The notes: generated by a model from the letters alone, not told the origin. Positions 28,429 through 38,062 are shown, counted from the first letter of the stretch. The stretch: 64,000 bases of DNA from Mycolicibacterium aurum (GCF_900637195.1 NZ_LR134356.1:1550001-1614000), one strand, 5' to 3'. Numbers and translations: made by a program.

Positions 28429-31400
28429 CTAGGTGTGAACAGGCTGATTGGTCAACTGCTGCAAAATCTCTGTGCGACGCGACCGGTACTTCTCGAGCGA
28501 GGCCAGTTTGATGTTCTCGTAGCCTCGGACGAGATCGGGCAGGCTAGCCAGCTCGAGAACGGCGTCCTGCGTCGCGGGCGAGAGCGCTGTCATCGCGGTG
28601 GCCATCGACGCGATGTAGTCCTCGATAAGTCGACGCTCCTCGCGCCTGACGTTGTCGTATCCGAAGAGATCAAGGCGGGTACCGCGCAGCGTGCGTAACC
28701 GGTACAGGACCCGCAGTATCGGCTTTGCCCACCAGGCTTGTAGGCGGATCTTCCTCTTCAATCCCATGGCGCGAAGGAGCGGCGGATGAAGCAGGATCGA
28801 GTAGCGCGCGCCGTCACCGAACTCGTCGCGGATCTGACTTTCGAGGTCCGGGTCGATGTGGAGTCGAGCCACCTCGTATTCGTCTTTGTAGGCCATGACT
28901 TTGAACAGATGACGTGCGAAAGCTTGTGTAATCGCTGTGCTTTCGCCGATCGCTGTTGCCTCCGACCTGCGGATGTCTTCTACCTGCTGTAAGTACCGTG
29001 CGGCCCATTTGTCGTCCTGATAAGCCGTCAGCTCATCGACTCTGCGCTCAATGAGCGCATCCAGAGTTGTTCCGGCAGGGGAGGAGTCGGCTGCGGAGCT
29101 GCTGTCGACGGCGTGCTGACGACCGAGCTGGAAGGCGGCGAGGTTTCGCTCGACTTGGACGCCGTTGAGATCCAGTGCCCATTCCACGCTCTCGGGGGAG
29201 AGCGGGATGACTCCTGACTGCACGGCGACGCCCAGCAGGAAGATATTGTCGAATTGGTCTTCCTCCAGAGCCGCCGCCCCGGTCAGAGCGTGGGCGTCGA
29301 CGAAGACATTCTCGGGCCGCGCGCCGGACCACTCGATTCGAGCGACCAGATCGTTGATTTCCGGAAAGTGTGTCGTCGTATCGGTGACCATCTGGCTGGT
29401 CGGGGTGACGGAGGTCGAGACCACGGTGTAGGTGCGCTGAGGAGCCATCACCCCCAGGTTCGTCTCGGTCGCGGCGACCAGGATGTCGCAGCCAAGATAG
29501 AGATCGCATCCTCCGGGCCCAATCTTGTTGGTCCCGTGAATCTTTGACGTGGACAGGCGGACATCGGACACGACCGCCCCACCCTTCTGGGCGAGACCGA
29601 GTTGGTCGAGCCCCTTGACCTGCAAACCTGCATGAGATGCCGCGGCCGCAATGACCTGCGCCACGGTCACCACGCCGGTGCCGCCGACACCGGTGATGCG
29701 CATCGAGAAGTCCTCGGCGGTCACCAGCGGTTTCGGGGCGGGCAGCTCCGTCGTCGAGGACTTCGGTCGAGGCGTCACCACAGTGGATGGCTGCGGTTGG
29801 GTGCGGCGCTTAGATGTTTTACGAGGAATGACCTCGACGAACGACGGACAGTCGCCCTTGAGGCAGGAGAAATCCAAATTGCAGGACGCCTGGTGGATTT
29901 CGGTTTTGCGCCCGAACTCGGTCTCCGTCGGGCGCACCGACAGACATCCCGACTTGTCGCCGCAGTCACCGCAGCCCTCGCAGACCCGTTCGTTGATGAA
30001 GATCCGACGGTTCGGTGTTTCCACCAGCCCCCGCTTGCGCTTGCGGCGCAGCTCGGTGGCGCACTCCTGCTGGTGGATCAGTACGGTCACACCGTCTGTG
30101 TGAGCCAGTTCTTCCTGCACCGTGATCATGTCGTCCCGGTGGCGGATCGACACTCGTGCAGGCATGCGGCGCCCGAACGCGCGACGGCTCTGCTTGGGTT
30201 GGTCACTGGTGATCACGATTCGAGCGACACCCTCGGCGAGCAGTTCGGAGACGATCTGGGGGACGGTCATCTTGCCGATCGCCTGCTGGCCGCCGGTCAT
30301 GGCGACGGCGTCGTTGTAGAGGAGCTTGTAGGTGATGTGCGCTCCGCTGGCGACGGCGGCGCGGATGGCCAGCGAGCCTGAGTGGTGGTAAGTGCCGTCG
30401 CCGAGGTTTTGGAACAAGTGATCCCGCGTGACGAACGGAGCCATGCCGATCCACGTGGCGCCTTCGCCGCCCATCTGACTGTGCCCGATCGACTCGCCTA
30501 TCCGCTCGTCGGGCATGAAGGCGACCAGGGCGTGGCAACCGATGCCCGCACCCACGAGCGAGCCATCGGGCACCTTGGTCGAGCTGTTGTGCGGGCAGCC
30601 GGAACAGAAGGCGGGGCGCCGCGGCAGGATCGGCAGCAGCGTGGGTATCCGCCGCGACGACGATTGTTGCTCAAGCCATTTCGTCACCGACTCGGGTCCA
30701 CCGTGGTCGCGGATGCGTGGAGCCAATCGCGTCGCGATGTAATCGGCGGGCAGATCGCCGTCGGCTCGGAAGAGTTCGCGGCCCTGCTCGTCTCGCTTGC
30801 CCACGACGCGTGGCGCCGCTGCCCGACCGTAGAGCAGGTCTTTGAGGGCCAGCTCGATGAACGCCTTCTTCTCCTCGACCACCACGATCTCGCGCAGTCC
30901 GGCGCTGAACGTGTCGATGATGCCTGGTTCGAGGGGATGGATCATTCCCAGCTTCAGAACCTTCACGCCGCTGTCGGTGAGGTCGGCGTCGGTGATGCCG
31001 ATGTCGGAAAGTGCCTGCCGGACGTCGAGATAGGTGGCTCCGGCGCAGACGATGCCCAGCGTTGCTTCTGTATCGCCGGTGATGTGGTTGAGGTTGTTGG
31101 CAGCGGCGTAGCGGCGTGCGAGTTCCAGCCGTTGGCGAACCTGAGTCGCCTCCAGCGCGCTGAGGGTGGGCTGCAGCAGCTTTCCGGTCGGCTCGTGCAC
31201 GAATTGCTTGCCGTCGAACGAGGTGTCAGGCAGGACGGGTGCGACGCGGGCTGGGTCGAGACGGACCGTGCCGGAACCGTCGACGACGTTGGTCGCCAGC
31301 TTCATCGCCACCCACAGTCCCGATGCCCTCGACATGGCGATCCCGTGCAAACCGAGATCCAGGATGTCCTGTGGGTCGGCAGGGGACACACACGGCATTC

Positions 31401-31929
31401 CGAGTTCGGCGATGGCAGATTCTGAGCTGCTCGGCACCGTAGAGGACTTCGCTATCGAGTCGTCGCCTACCAGGGCGAGAACGCCGCCGCGGCGATGCGT
31501 TCCGCCCAGGTTGCTGTGCCGGATGGCGTCGGTGGCGCGATCGAGGCCGGGAGCCTTGCCGTACCAGATGCCGACCACCCCGTCGCCGATGCGATCCGGC
31601 GATGAGCAGGCGATCTGTGTCCCTTGGACCGCGTTGGCTGCTAATTCCTCGTTGACGCCGGGTTGAAAGACCACGCGGTGCTCGACAAGGCGCTTCTTCT
31701 GCCGCGACAGTTGAAGGTCAAGCCCGCCCAGGGGCGAGCCTTCGTATCCGGAGATGAACACCGCGACGTCGAGGCCGTGGCGCTGATCCAGGCGTCGCTG
31801 ATCGAGGGGGAGTCGAACGAGAGCTTGGATCCCGGACAGGTGCACTTCCCCGTCGAGCAGATCGTAGCGATCGTCGAGGGGGTTGCTGCCGGTGACAGGG
31901 CGATCGGCCGCGGTGGCGTAAGTCGTCAT
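28429..31929 (-). CDS. Indolepyruvate ferredoxin oxidoreductase family protein (fused IorA-IorB)
   Basis: A 1166-residue three-part enzyme. Residues about 30-420 form the pyrimidine-binding/transketolase-C part (GYEGSPLGGLD, GIWYGKAPGLDRATDA). The TPP-binding domain follows (CSGCPHNSST at about 441, GIGCHALVAFM, GGEGATWIG). A ferredoxin-like cluster segment comes next (CEGCGDCGDKSGC at about 651 and CNLDFSCLKGDC), and then the gamma-type domain (ITGVGGTGVVTVAQVIAAAA). The family oxidatively decarboxylates aryl- or 2-oxo acids to acyl-CoA with ferredoxin as acceptor. The fusion length is usual for actinobacteria. It is divergent from a CdaR-type regulator (106 nt), which may control it; AAGGACCTC precedes the ATG. 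Confidence 0.92.
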   Translation of the reverse strand: MTTYATAADRPVTGSNPLDDRYDLLDGEVHLSGIQALVRLPLDQRRLDQRHGLDVAVFISGYEGSPLGGLDLQLSRQKKRLVEHRVVFQPGVNEELAANAVQGTQIACSSPDRIGDGVVGIWYGKAPGLDRATDAIRHSNLGGTHRRGGVLALVGDDSIAKSSTVPSSSESAIAELGMPCVSPADPQDILDLGLHGIAMSRASGLWVAMKLATNVVDGSGTVRLDPARVAPVLPDTSFDGKQFVHEPTGKLLQPTLSALEATQVRQRLELARRYAAANNLNHITGDTEATLGIVCAGATYLDVRQALSDIGITDADLTDSGVKVLKLGMIHPLEPGIIDTFSAGLREIVVVEEKKAFIELALKDLLYGRAAAPRVVGKRDEQGRELFRADGDLPADYIATRLAPRIRDHGGPESVTKWLEQQSSSRRIPTLLPILPRRPAFCSGCPHNSSTKVPDGSLVGAGIGCHALVAFMPDERIGESIGHSQMGGEGATWIGMAPFVTRDHLFQNLGDGTYHHSGSLAIRAAVASGAHITYKLLYNDAVAMTGGQQAIGKMTVPQIVSELLAEGVARIVITSDQPKQSRRAFGRRMPARVSIRHRDDMITVQEELAHTDGVTVLIHQQECATELRRKRKRGLVETPNRRIFINERVCEGCGDCGDKSGCLSVRPTETEFGRKTEIHQASCNLDFSCLKGDCPSFVEVIPRKTSKRRTQPQPSTVVTPRPKSSTTELPAPKPLVTAEDFSMRITGVGGTGVVTVAQVIAAAASHAGLQVKGLDQLGLAQKGGAVVSDVRLSTSKIHGTNKIGPGGCDLYLGCDILVAATETNLGVMAPQRTYTVVSTSVTPTSQMVTDTTTHFPEINDLVARIEWSGARPENVFVDAHALTGAAALEEDQFDNIFLLGVAVQSGVIPLSPESVEWALDLNGVQVERNLAAFQLGRQHAVDSSSAADSSPAGTTLDALIERRVDELTAYQDDKWAARYLQQVEDIRRSEATAIGESTAITQAFARHLFKVMAYKDEYEVARLHIDPDLESQIRDEFGDGARYSILLHPPLLRAMGLKRKIRLQAWWAKPILRVLYRLRTLRGTRLDLFGYDNVRREERRLIEDYIASMATAMTALSPATQDAVLELASLPDLVRGYENIKLASLEKYRSRRTEILQQLTNQPVHT

Positions 31930-32035
31930 GAAAAGAGGTCCTTGCAGGGCTGTTATTGGGCTTATCCCTACTATGTGTGATTGAGGGCATGTGAATCTAC
32001 GGGTATATCCCGGTTTTTGGCGTCGAGGAGCCGCA

Positions 32036-33262
32036 GTGATTGGTGAAAATCATGAATCAGAGGTGGAAGGGTGGCTGGCGGTGCAGCGCACCTTCAGCGG
32101 CATGGTCGACGAGGTGTCTGCCATCGGTGAGACCGTCACCAAGTCCATCCGCAGCGCCCAACCCGTCTACGCTGTCATCCCGGAGCCCGAACACCGTGCC
32201 GCCGTCACGTTGCAGGTGCTTAATCGACTCCACGCGCTCTCGGAGCACCGCGGTCTGAGCGCATCCGAACTCACCGCCGCCACTGATCTGGCCGCCGAGC
32301 GCGCCGCTGGAGGGGTTCCCATCGATGCGTTGATCGCGGCCTACCAGGTAGCCGATGCCGAGATCTGGCGCATCCTGGTCGAGCGGTCGACTCCCGCGAT
32401 GACTGATCTCCTACCCCGCGTCGGCACCCTGATGTTCGAGGCGATCCGCGAGACCACCACCGTGATGGCGGGAGCGCACAGCAGTGTCGCTCGAGCGATC
32501 GACGGGGACAGGATCACTCTGGCCCACCAGTTCTTGGAATGCCTGCAGGACCCCGAGCAACAGTCGGCCGCCGCGGTCATCGCCGCGCGGCTGCGGCTCG
32601 ATCCGCGAGGGGAGTTCGTGGGACTGGTCTGGCTGCCCGCCCCGGGCGTCACGGAGTTTTCGGCGCATCAGACCGTGTCGACGTTGCCACCGCACCTGGC
32701 CACCGATGTGGTCAGTCGCGCAGTGGCCGGCGGTCAGCTGGAAATGATCACTCAGGCCGCGCGATTGCCGGAGGTCGTGACCCATGGCCTGGCCGAGGGA
32801 TCGCTGGCGGGGCGTTGGGGAATCGGCTTGGCGCGGTCGGGATTGGCCGGCGCACGCGAGAGTCTCGGCGACGCACGCCTGGCCTTCAACTGCACCTCCA
32901 TCGACCATCCGGTGCGTACTTTCGAACGCGACTGGCACGAGGCCGTGGTGCTGGCTGAACGGGCACGAGTCGAGGTGCTGTTGGCCCCCATGGTCGAGGT
33001 GGCTCACGCCAACCCCCACCTGGCCGAGACGGTGCTGGCGTTCGCGGCGGCTGACATGTCCATCGCGGCGGCGGCGCAGGCGGTCCACGTGCACGCCAAC
33101 AGTGTCACCTACCGACTCGAGCGCTGGTCACGGCTCACCGGGCTGGAGGCGCGTTCGTTCGTTGGGCTCTCACAGTCCGTCATTGCCTGTCGCCTGGCCG
33201 GCGGTCATCCCCGGCCGACGCACAGCGCGCAGCGGGAGGTCGACAACGACGGCCGCGATTGA
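32036..33262 (+). CDS. CdaR/PucR-type helix-turn-helix regulator
   Basis: I choose GTG 32036 (MIGENHESEVEGWLAVQRT, 408 residues) because GAGGAG lies 5 nt upstream; the in-frame GTG at 31991 has none and would only add 15 residues. The middle holds a GGDEF-like CdaR domain (RGEFVGLVWLPAPGV), and the C-terminus is the PucR HTH: LAETVLAFAAADMSIAAAAQ, VHVHANSVTYRLERWSRLTG. Such regulators respond to metabolites and usually act on the neighbouring operon. It is divergently oriented to the indolepyruvate-type oxidoreductase. A TACTAT at 31969-31974 could be its -10. Confidence 0.85.
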   Translation: MIGENHESEVEGWLAVQRTFSGMVDEVSAIGETVTKSIRSAQPVYAVIPEPEHRAAVTLQVLNRLHALSEHRGLSASELTAATDLAAERAAGGVPIDALIAAYQVADAEIWRILVERSTPAMTDLLPRVGTLMFEAIRETTTVMAGAHSSVARAIDGDRITLAHQFLECLQDPEQQSAAAVIAARLRLDPRGEFVGLVWLPAPGVTEFSAHQTVSTLPPHLATDVVSRAVAGGQLEMITQAARLPEVVTHGLAEGSLAGRWGIGLARSGLAGARESLGDARLAFNCTSIDHPVRTFERDWHEAVVLAERARVEVLLAPMVEVAHANPHLAETVLAFAAADMSIAAAAQAVHVHANSVTYRLERWSRLTGLEARSFVGLSQSVIACRLAGGHPRPTHSAQREVDNDGRD

Positions 33263-33363
33263 GAATCGTGGACCAACCGAACTCCCTTGCGAGCGGCGTC
33301 AGGAAGTCGATTGGACTCCCAGGGGTAAGGTCACTGCTGGCAGCACCTGAGCTGATGTGGTCG

Positions 33364-33969
33364 TCACTCGGTCATCCACGCGAAGGCGTTGTCGTACACC
33401 GCTTCTGCCAGATGCGGCATGTCGTCGCCGGGTAGATCGGAGGGGACCTGCACGCCGAGGCGGTTCAGGCTCCACGCCAGCAAGGCATAGCTTGGGCGGA
33501 ACGCTTTGAGCTCGTCGGCCGGCACCACCGGTGTCTTGGCGGTGGGACCGGAATGCAGTTCATCGCGCTCGTAAATGGCTTGCATCCGAACGATTCCCCA
33601 CGTTCCGGAGCGTCGTTCCAGCTTGGAGACCAGACGCGCATAGCCGATCAGCACCGAGTCGACGCCATCGATGGTGGGGTAGGTCTCGACCACTGCAGGC
33701 ATCACCGCTACGGCGCGATCCTGGTGGACGTAAATCGATGGCGGTCCCAGCCGGTGGCATCCGACAGCGCCTTGTTCAGCCAGTGCTCGTGAACGGGCGA
33801 CGAAATCGGCGCCGCTGCCATCGAACCAGCTGATGGTGACGCGCGAGTCGTCGTGAAAGAAGGTCAGCATCTGCGACCACCAGCCCCGATCGCGCGCCTG
33901 TCGTTCCCGCACCAGGACCTGATTGATCGTGACGATATCGAGTGCTGAGAGCTGCTCGTGAGTAAGCAT
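33364..33969 (-). CDS. NTF2/SnoaL-like protein
   Basis: This 201-residue protein starts at ATG 33967-33969 (MLTHEQLSALDIVTINQVLV); the longer frame runs into the ALDH gene antisense. The N-terminal two thirds match the SnoaL-like cone fold: NQVLVRERQARDRGWWSQML, FFHDDSRVTISWFDGSG, HRLGPPSIYVHQDRAVA and YARLVSKLERRSGTWGIVRM. The C-terminal 60 residues are helical (SYALLAWSLNRLGVQVPSD). Members are ligand-binding proteins or small dehydratases/hydroxylases in aromatic and steroid pathways. It lies 73 nt downstream of the aldehyde dehydrogenase on the same strand, so a shared substrate is plausible. Confidence 0.8.
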   Translation of the reverse strand: MLTHEQLSALDIVTINQVLVRERQARDRGWWSQMLTFFHDDSRVTISWFDGSGADFVARSRALAEQGAVGCHRLGPPSIYVHQDRAVAVMPAVVETYPTIDGVDSVLIGYARLVSKLERRSGTWGIVRMQAIYERDELHSGPTAKTPVVPADELKAFRPSYALLAWSLNRLGVQVPSDLPGDDMPHLAEAVYDNAFAWMTE

Positions 33970-34042
33970 GGGGCGAAACTCCTGTGTGGTCGGCGGTTGG
34001 CAGCACCTTCCACCCCGGAGGATGGAAGGTGCTGCGCAGGGG

Positions 34043-35545
34043 TCAATTGATCGGAAGCTGTTGCTGGCCGGACTGAATGGTGATGGCGATGACGTCGGTG
34101 AAATCATCGCGATAGCCCGTCGGGCCGCTGCGGCCCCAGCCGCTGTCACGGACGCCGCCCAACGGAAGGTGGATCTCATCGCTGATGGTGACCATGTTGA
34201 CGCGGATCGCTCCGGCCTGCAGGCGTGCGGCGATCTTCACCGCACGCGACTCATCGTCGGAGAGCACCCCGGCGCACAGGCCGTACATCGGGCGGTTGGC
34301 GATGTCGATGGCTTCGTCCTCGTCGCGGACTGGTTGCACGACGACCACCGGACCGAATGTCTCCTCGTGATTGATCGTTGCGGAATCCGGAACATCGACA
34401 AGTACGGTTGGGGAGTAGATCTGCCCGTCGTAGGTGGCCCCGCAGAGCGCCCGTGCACCGAGGGCCGTCGCTTCGCGGACGCGGCGGTCGACCTGTTCCA
34501 CGGCGACCGGGGTGATCAGTGGTCCGATGAACGTCGTTGGGTCACTGGGATCTCCGGTCGGCAGCTTCTGTGCCGCGGTCACCAGTCGCTGGGTGAACTC
34601 CTCGTAGATCCGTTCGTGGACGAGGATCTTCCGGGCGTTCATGCACACCTGGCCCTGATGCCAGAATGCGCTGAACGTGGCAACTCGCACGGCGTAGTCG
34701 AGGTCGACATCGTCCATCACGAGCAGGGGGTTGTAGCCGCCGAGCTCCATGACCGTGCGTTTGAGGGTTTTGCCGGCCCGTTCGGCGAGGTAGCGGCCGG
34801 TGGCGACGCTGCCGATGAAATTGAGGCACCGCACGGCGGGGTTGTCGAAGAACTCGTCGGCCACTGGTCCGGCCTCTCCAGGGGCATGGGTCACGACATT
34901 GATCACACCGGGTGGGAAGCCGGCTTCGTGGGCCACCTCGGCGATGAGAAGCCCTGCCGACAATGGAGCCAATTCGGACGGTTTGATCACGACGGTGTTG
35001 CCGAACACCAACGGGGCCAACGCAGAACGCCAGCTCAGCAAGGATGCGCCGTTCCACGGCACGAAGTTGACCACGACGCCGAGTGGGCGCCGCTCGACGT
35101 AGTGCCGGGCGCCCGGCAGGTCCGACGGGAGACTCTCGCCGGTCGGGTTGTACCCCCAGCTGGCGACCTGTTCCATAAGGGTTCCGAGCAGATCGACCTG
35201 AAACCCCGCGTTGAAGGCCGCCGCACCGGTTTCGCGGGCCAGTTGGGCAACCAGTTCGTCGCGGCGTCGATGCACGACTGCGGCCGCTCGGCGGAAGAGT
35301 TCCGCTTTGGCTCCGGGTGACATCTGGGACCACTCACCGAAGGCGCGCTCGGCCGCGGCGACCGCGTCGGCGGCCTCAGCACGTCCGCAGCGGGCGACGT
35401 AGGCGTGGACTTCCCCGGTGTAGGGGTTGTGGTCTTCGAAGGTTCCGGCTGCAGCGTCTCGCCATTGTCCGGCGGCGTACCAGCGATAGGTGGGGGGTGT
35501 CGACTCGTCGGTCGTGGAATCGAGAACTGCGGCGCTACTGGTCAT
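34043..35545 (-). CDS. NAD(P)-dependent aldehyde dehydrogenase
   Basis: A 500-residue ALDH-superfamily enzyme, started at ATG 35543-35545 (MTSSAAVLDSTTDES); twelve extra residues are possible from 35581 without a better ribosome site. Catalytic Glu at about 267 (VMELGGYNP) and Cys at about 300 (HQGQVCMNARK) are present, with FVPWNGASLLSWR and IKPSELAP for cofactor and oxyanion binding and the C-terminal NHEETFGPVV. It oxidises an aldehyde to an acid; sequence similarity suggests an aromatic aldehyde (vanillin/benzaldehyde-type) class, but that is inference. It is divergent from a LysR regulator across about 100 nt and probably controlled by it. Confidence 0.92.
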   Translation of the reverse strand: MTSSAAVLDSTTDESTPPTYRWYAAGQWRDAAAGTFEDHNPYTGEVHAYVARCGRAEAADAVAAAERAFGEWSQMSPGAKAELFRRAAAVVHRRRDELVAQLARETGAAAFNAGFQVDLLGTLMEQVASWGYNPTGESLPSDLPGARHYVERRPLGVVVNFVPWNGASLLSWRSALAPLVFGNTVVIKPSELAPLSAGLLIAEVAHEAGFPPGVINVVTHAPGEAGPVADEFFDNPAVRCLNFIGSVATGRYLAERAGKTLKRTVMELGGYNPLLVMDDVDLDYAVRVATFSAFWHQGQVCMNARKILVHERIYEEFTQRLVTAAQKLPTGDPSDPTTFIGPLITPVAVEQVDRRVREATALGARALCGATYDGQIYSPTVLVDVPDSATINHEETFGPVVVVQPVRDEDEAIDIANRPMYGLCAGVLSDDESRAVKIAARLQAGAIRVNMVTISDEIHLPLGGVRDSGWGRSGPTGYRDDFTDVIAITIQSGQQQLPIN

Positions 35546-35646
35546 CAGAGGCCTTCCTAGGTTCGGATGGATGAGGTGCAATTCCGATCCTTCGACGACG
35601 ACGGCAATGCGTCAAATGCATGTTCATCAGCAGTAGTATGCATGTC

Positions 35647-36561
35647 ATGCAGTTCGATAACGTGGACCTGAACCTGCTTCCCCCCTTGGAGGCTCTGTTG
35701 GAAGAACGGCAGGTGTCGCGCGCGGCGCAACGACGCAATTTGAGTCAGTCGGCGATGAGCCGCGTGCTGGCCCGTCTGCGCAGAACCTTCGACGACGAAC
35801 TGTTGGTCCAAACCCCGGCCGGTTACCAGCTGACCCCCCGAGCCCGAATCCTGCGCAACGAGATGGCCGAGGTGATGCCGCAGCTGCGGGCGCTGATCGA
35901 CGCCGACACATTCAACCCGGCACTGGCCAGCAACACAATGTTTTTGGCTGCAAGCGATTACGCCACCGACGTGCTCGCCGACGGGCTGTTCCGCGAGTTC
36001 TTCCGACAAGCGCCAAACATGTCGTTGACCATCGACCAGGTCGTTCCGTCGACTTACGAAGACATGCAGCGAGGGCGCGTCGATCTGGTTCTGGGCCCTC
36101 TGGCTCCACCGGAACCGATGATCGCTGAGACACTGTTCGCCGACGAACTCGTCTGTCTGATGTCTGACGGGCATCCTGTCACCGACGACGCGCTCACAGT
36201 GGAGCATCTACGGGCGTATCCGCACGCACGCGTAGCGATGCTGCATGGCCAGCAGATGCTAGTGGACACCACGTTGGCTGAGCTCGGTGTCCATCCCCGC
36301 CACGCCGTGACAGTGCCCTACTTCTCCACTCTTATCACGGCATTGATGTCCACCACGCTGATCGCGGTGATACCGCGGCGATACGCCCTAAGACACCTCA
36401 CCGGGAACCTCCGAATAGCCCGCCCCCCAGAAGTATTCGCCTCGCTGGACTACGCCATGTTGTGGCATCCGCGGTTGACCAATGACCCTGCGCATCGATG
36501 GTTGCGGACCCTGCTTCGGTCAGTTTCGCCTAGTCCGTTACCGGGTGCAGAACGAGGGTGA
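35647..36561 (+). CDS. LysR-family transcriptional regulator
   Basis: With ATG 35647 (MQFDNVDLNLLPPLEALLEE) the protein has 304 residues, the family norm. The winged HTH is at about 4-62 (RQVSRAAQRRNLSQSAMSRV) and the periplasmic-binding-like effector domain follows (AASDYATDVLADGLFREFF ... STYEDMQRGRVDLVLGPL), resembling NodD/NahR-like members. Two upstream in-frame ATGs (35620, 35638) are possible, but TAGTAT at 35634-35639 sits 7 nt before 35647, the spacing of a leaderless mycobacterial transcript. It is divergent from the aldehyde dehydrogenase gene, its likely target. Confidence 0.88.
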   Translation: MQFDNVDLNLLPPLEALLEERQVSRAAQRRNLSQSAMSRVLARLRRTFDDELLVQTPAGYQLTPRARILRNEMAEVMPQLRALIDADTFNPALASNTMFLAASDYATDVLADGLFREFFRQAPNMSLTIDQVVPSTYEDMQRGRVDLVLGPLAPPEPMIAETLFADELVCLMSDGHPVTDDALTVEHLRAYPHARVAMLHGQQMLVDTTLAELGVHPRHAVTVPYFSTLITALMSTTLIAVIPRRYALRHLTGNLRIARPPEVFASLDYAMLWHPRLTNDPAHRWLRTLLRSVSPSPLPGAERG

Positions 36562-36982
36562 AAGCTCGCCGCATGGTCACGACATCACTCGACGGAGCGC
36601 GTCCGTGCCGAGGCCTCACCCCCGAGCAGTCTCGCCCCAAGCTGGTCGCTCCTGCAGGCCGGCGCGCATCCGCGAATGGGTCGCGGGGCAGTGCTCCTGA
36701 AGAAGCGGCGACGAGCTGGTGCGGAAGCCGGAGGACTCAACTCAATAGAGCGGTACGTTCCCGTAGCCGACTCTGCCGCAGACAATTGCTGGTCCAAACC
36801 GCAGTGCGACTGATGTCGGTGGGCCGAAACGAGTCCCGTCGACGGCAGCGCCGGTGCGGCCGGGCTGGTGCCTGACCCGCGACGATCGCAGTGCTGGCGC
36901 CTTTGGTCATGAGGCTGTCATCGGGTCGATGGCGCAGGCTCAGGATCTCGGACCCAAGAGCCGCCCTTCTCGGACATTTCCC
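36562..36982. other. About 420 nt without a recognisable gene
   Basis: The open frames here are Arg/Ser-rich shadows without ribosome sites or family resemblance. The stretch separates the LysR regulator from the decayed MPT51-like gene and shows no clear promoter or terminator. Confidence 0.5.
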
Positions 36983-37829
36983 TTAGGCAATGGTCGTGGC
37001 GATGTCGGGGGCCATCGCGGCGAGTTGTTTTCTCCAGCTTGACCAGTCGTGTTGGCCGCTGATCGGAATGTCGACGTGGGCGTTGTGGCCGCCGACCCGC
37101 CGGTAGTCGGCGTAGAAGGCGCGGTTGCTGCCCTATATTTGGTCGCAGTACGTCACGGCAGCGGGGCTGTAGATCCACAGCCGAGTGTTGTTGTCGCTGA
37201 GCAGTTGTACGTGTACGTCGGGGTCGTGCCGTTTCCACCGACCCAGTTGGGGCAGGCCCACATGTTGCGGGTGTCAACCCCGCTGTAGCGACTGAGCCCG
37301 GCGGTGATCGCACCGTTGATGGTGGTGTTGGAGGATCCTGACAGGGAACCGGCGCACCGGTACCGGTCGGGGTGGAAGGCGGCGAGGGTGACCGCGGCGG
37401 TGCCGCCTTGGGCCGCGCCAACGACGGCATGTCCGGTGGCCGCCAATCCCTTGTTTACGGCCAATCAATCGGGAAGTTCAGTGGACAGGAAGGTCTCCCA
37501 TTGGCGGCTGCCGTCTTGTTCCCAGTCGGTGTAAAGGCTCCACGCGCCGCCGGCGGGGGCGATGACCGAGATTCCGCGACCGGCCAGGGTTGCCATGGCG
37601 TCGCCCGCAGTGACCCAGTTGCTCACCTCTGGTGCGGCGTTGAACGCGTCGACCAGAACAACGGCGTGCGGGCCGCCGCCTTGGAAGGCGACGGCGATGT
37701 CGCGGCCCATGGCCGCCGAGGGCACGAGCAGATATTCGACGGGATCAGCCTTCCCTGAGATGCAGTCCATAAGCTCACTACGGCTACTGCCGCCAGCGCG
37801 GCCCGCAGGACGGTGATGCTGAGTTTCAT
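36983..37829 (-). pseudogene. MPT51/FbpD-like (antigen 85 family) pseudogene
   Basis: Fragments in order on the minus strand match the antigen-85-like MPT51 protein: a signal peptide MKLSITVLRAALAAVAVVSL, then EYLLVPSAAMGRDIAVAFQG, SNWVTAGDAMATLAGRGISV, WETFLSTELPD, VGAAQGGTAAVTLAAFHPDR, NNTRLWIYSP and FYADYRRVGGHNAHVDIP. Lesions: a frameshift between signal peptide and mature part (near 37,760), an in-frame TGA where the family has Trp (LPD-stop-LAVNKGLA, 37465-37467), another frameshift near 37,210, and a TAG beside a deletion near 37,120. The catalytic serine motif is already GAAQGG as in non-enzymatic MPT51. It lies at the 3' end of the mce operon. Confidence 0.9.
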
Positions 37830-37902
37830 TGTGGCGGAGGCTATCTGCGCGGGTGGTCTCGCGCCGGGCGCTGCCCTGTCGCAGCGTGTTGATCCGGGTA
37901 AA

Positions 37903-38013
37903 TTACACGGGTGGGTAGGCCGGAGGCGGGTAGACGCCGCGCAGGATCCAGGCGAACCAGTTCATGCCGTATTCGAGTTCATCGCTGACGTCGTAATCGG
38001 GGTTGGGGTCCAT
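37903..38013 (-). CDS. 36-residue small ORF at the end of the mce operon
   Basis: The ORF starts at ATG 38011-38013 with AAGGGAGA 5 nt upstream and ends at TAA 37903-37905. The peptide opens acidic (MDPNPDYDVSDELEYG), has a short aromatic/hydrophobic patch (MNWFAWILRGV) and ends Pro/Tyr-rich (YPPPAYPPV). It lies 49 nt downstream of the CAP-domain gene in the same direction, so it is probably cotranscribed. No homologue comes to mind; the ribosome site and protein-like composition are the only support. Confidence 0.5.
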   Translation of the reverse strand: MDPNPDYDVSDELEYGMNWFAWILRGVYPPPAYPPV

Positions 38014-38062
38014 CGATGTCTCCCTTGGTGTCGAAGTGGCACGGTGATCGTGGCTGGGTCGG

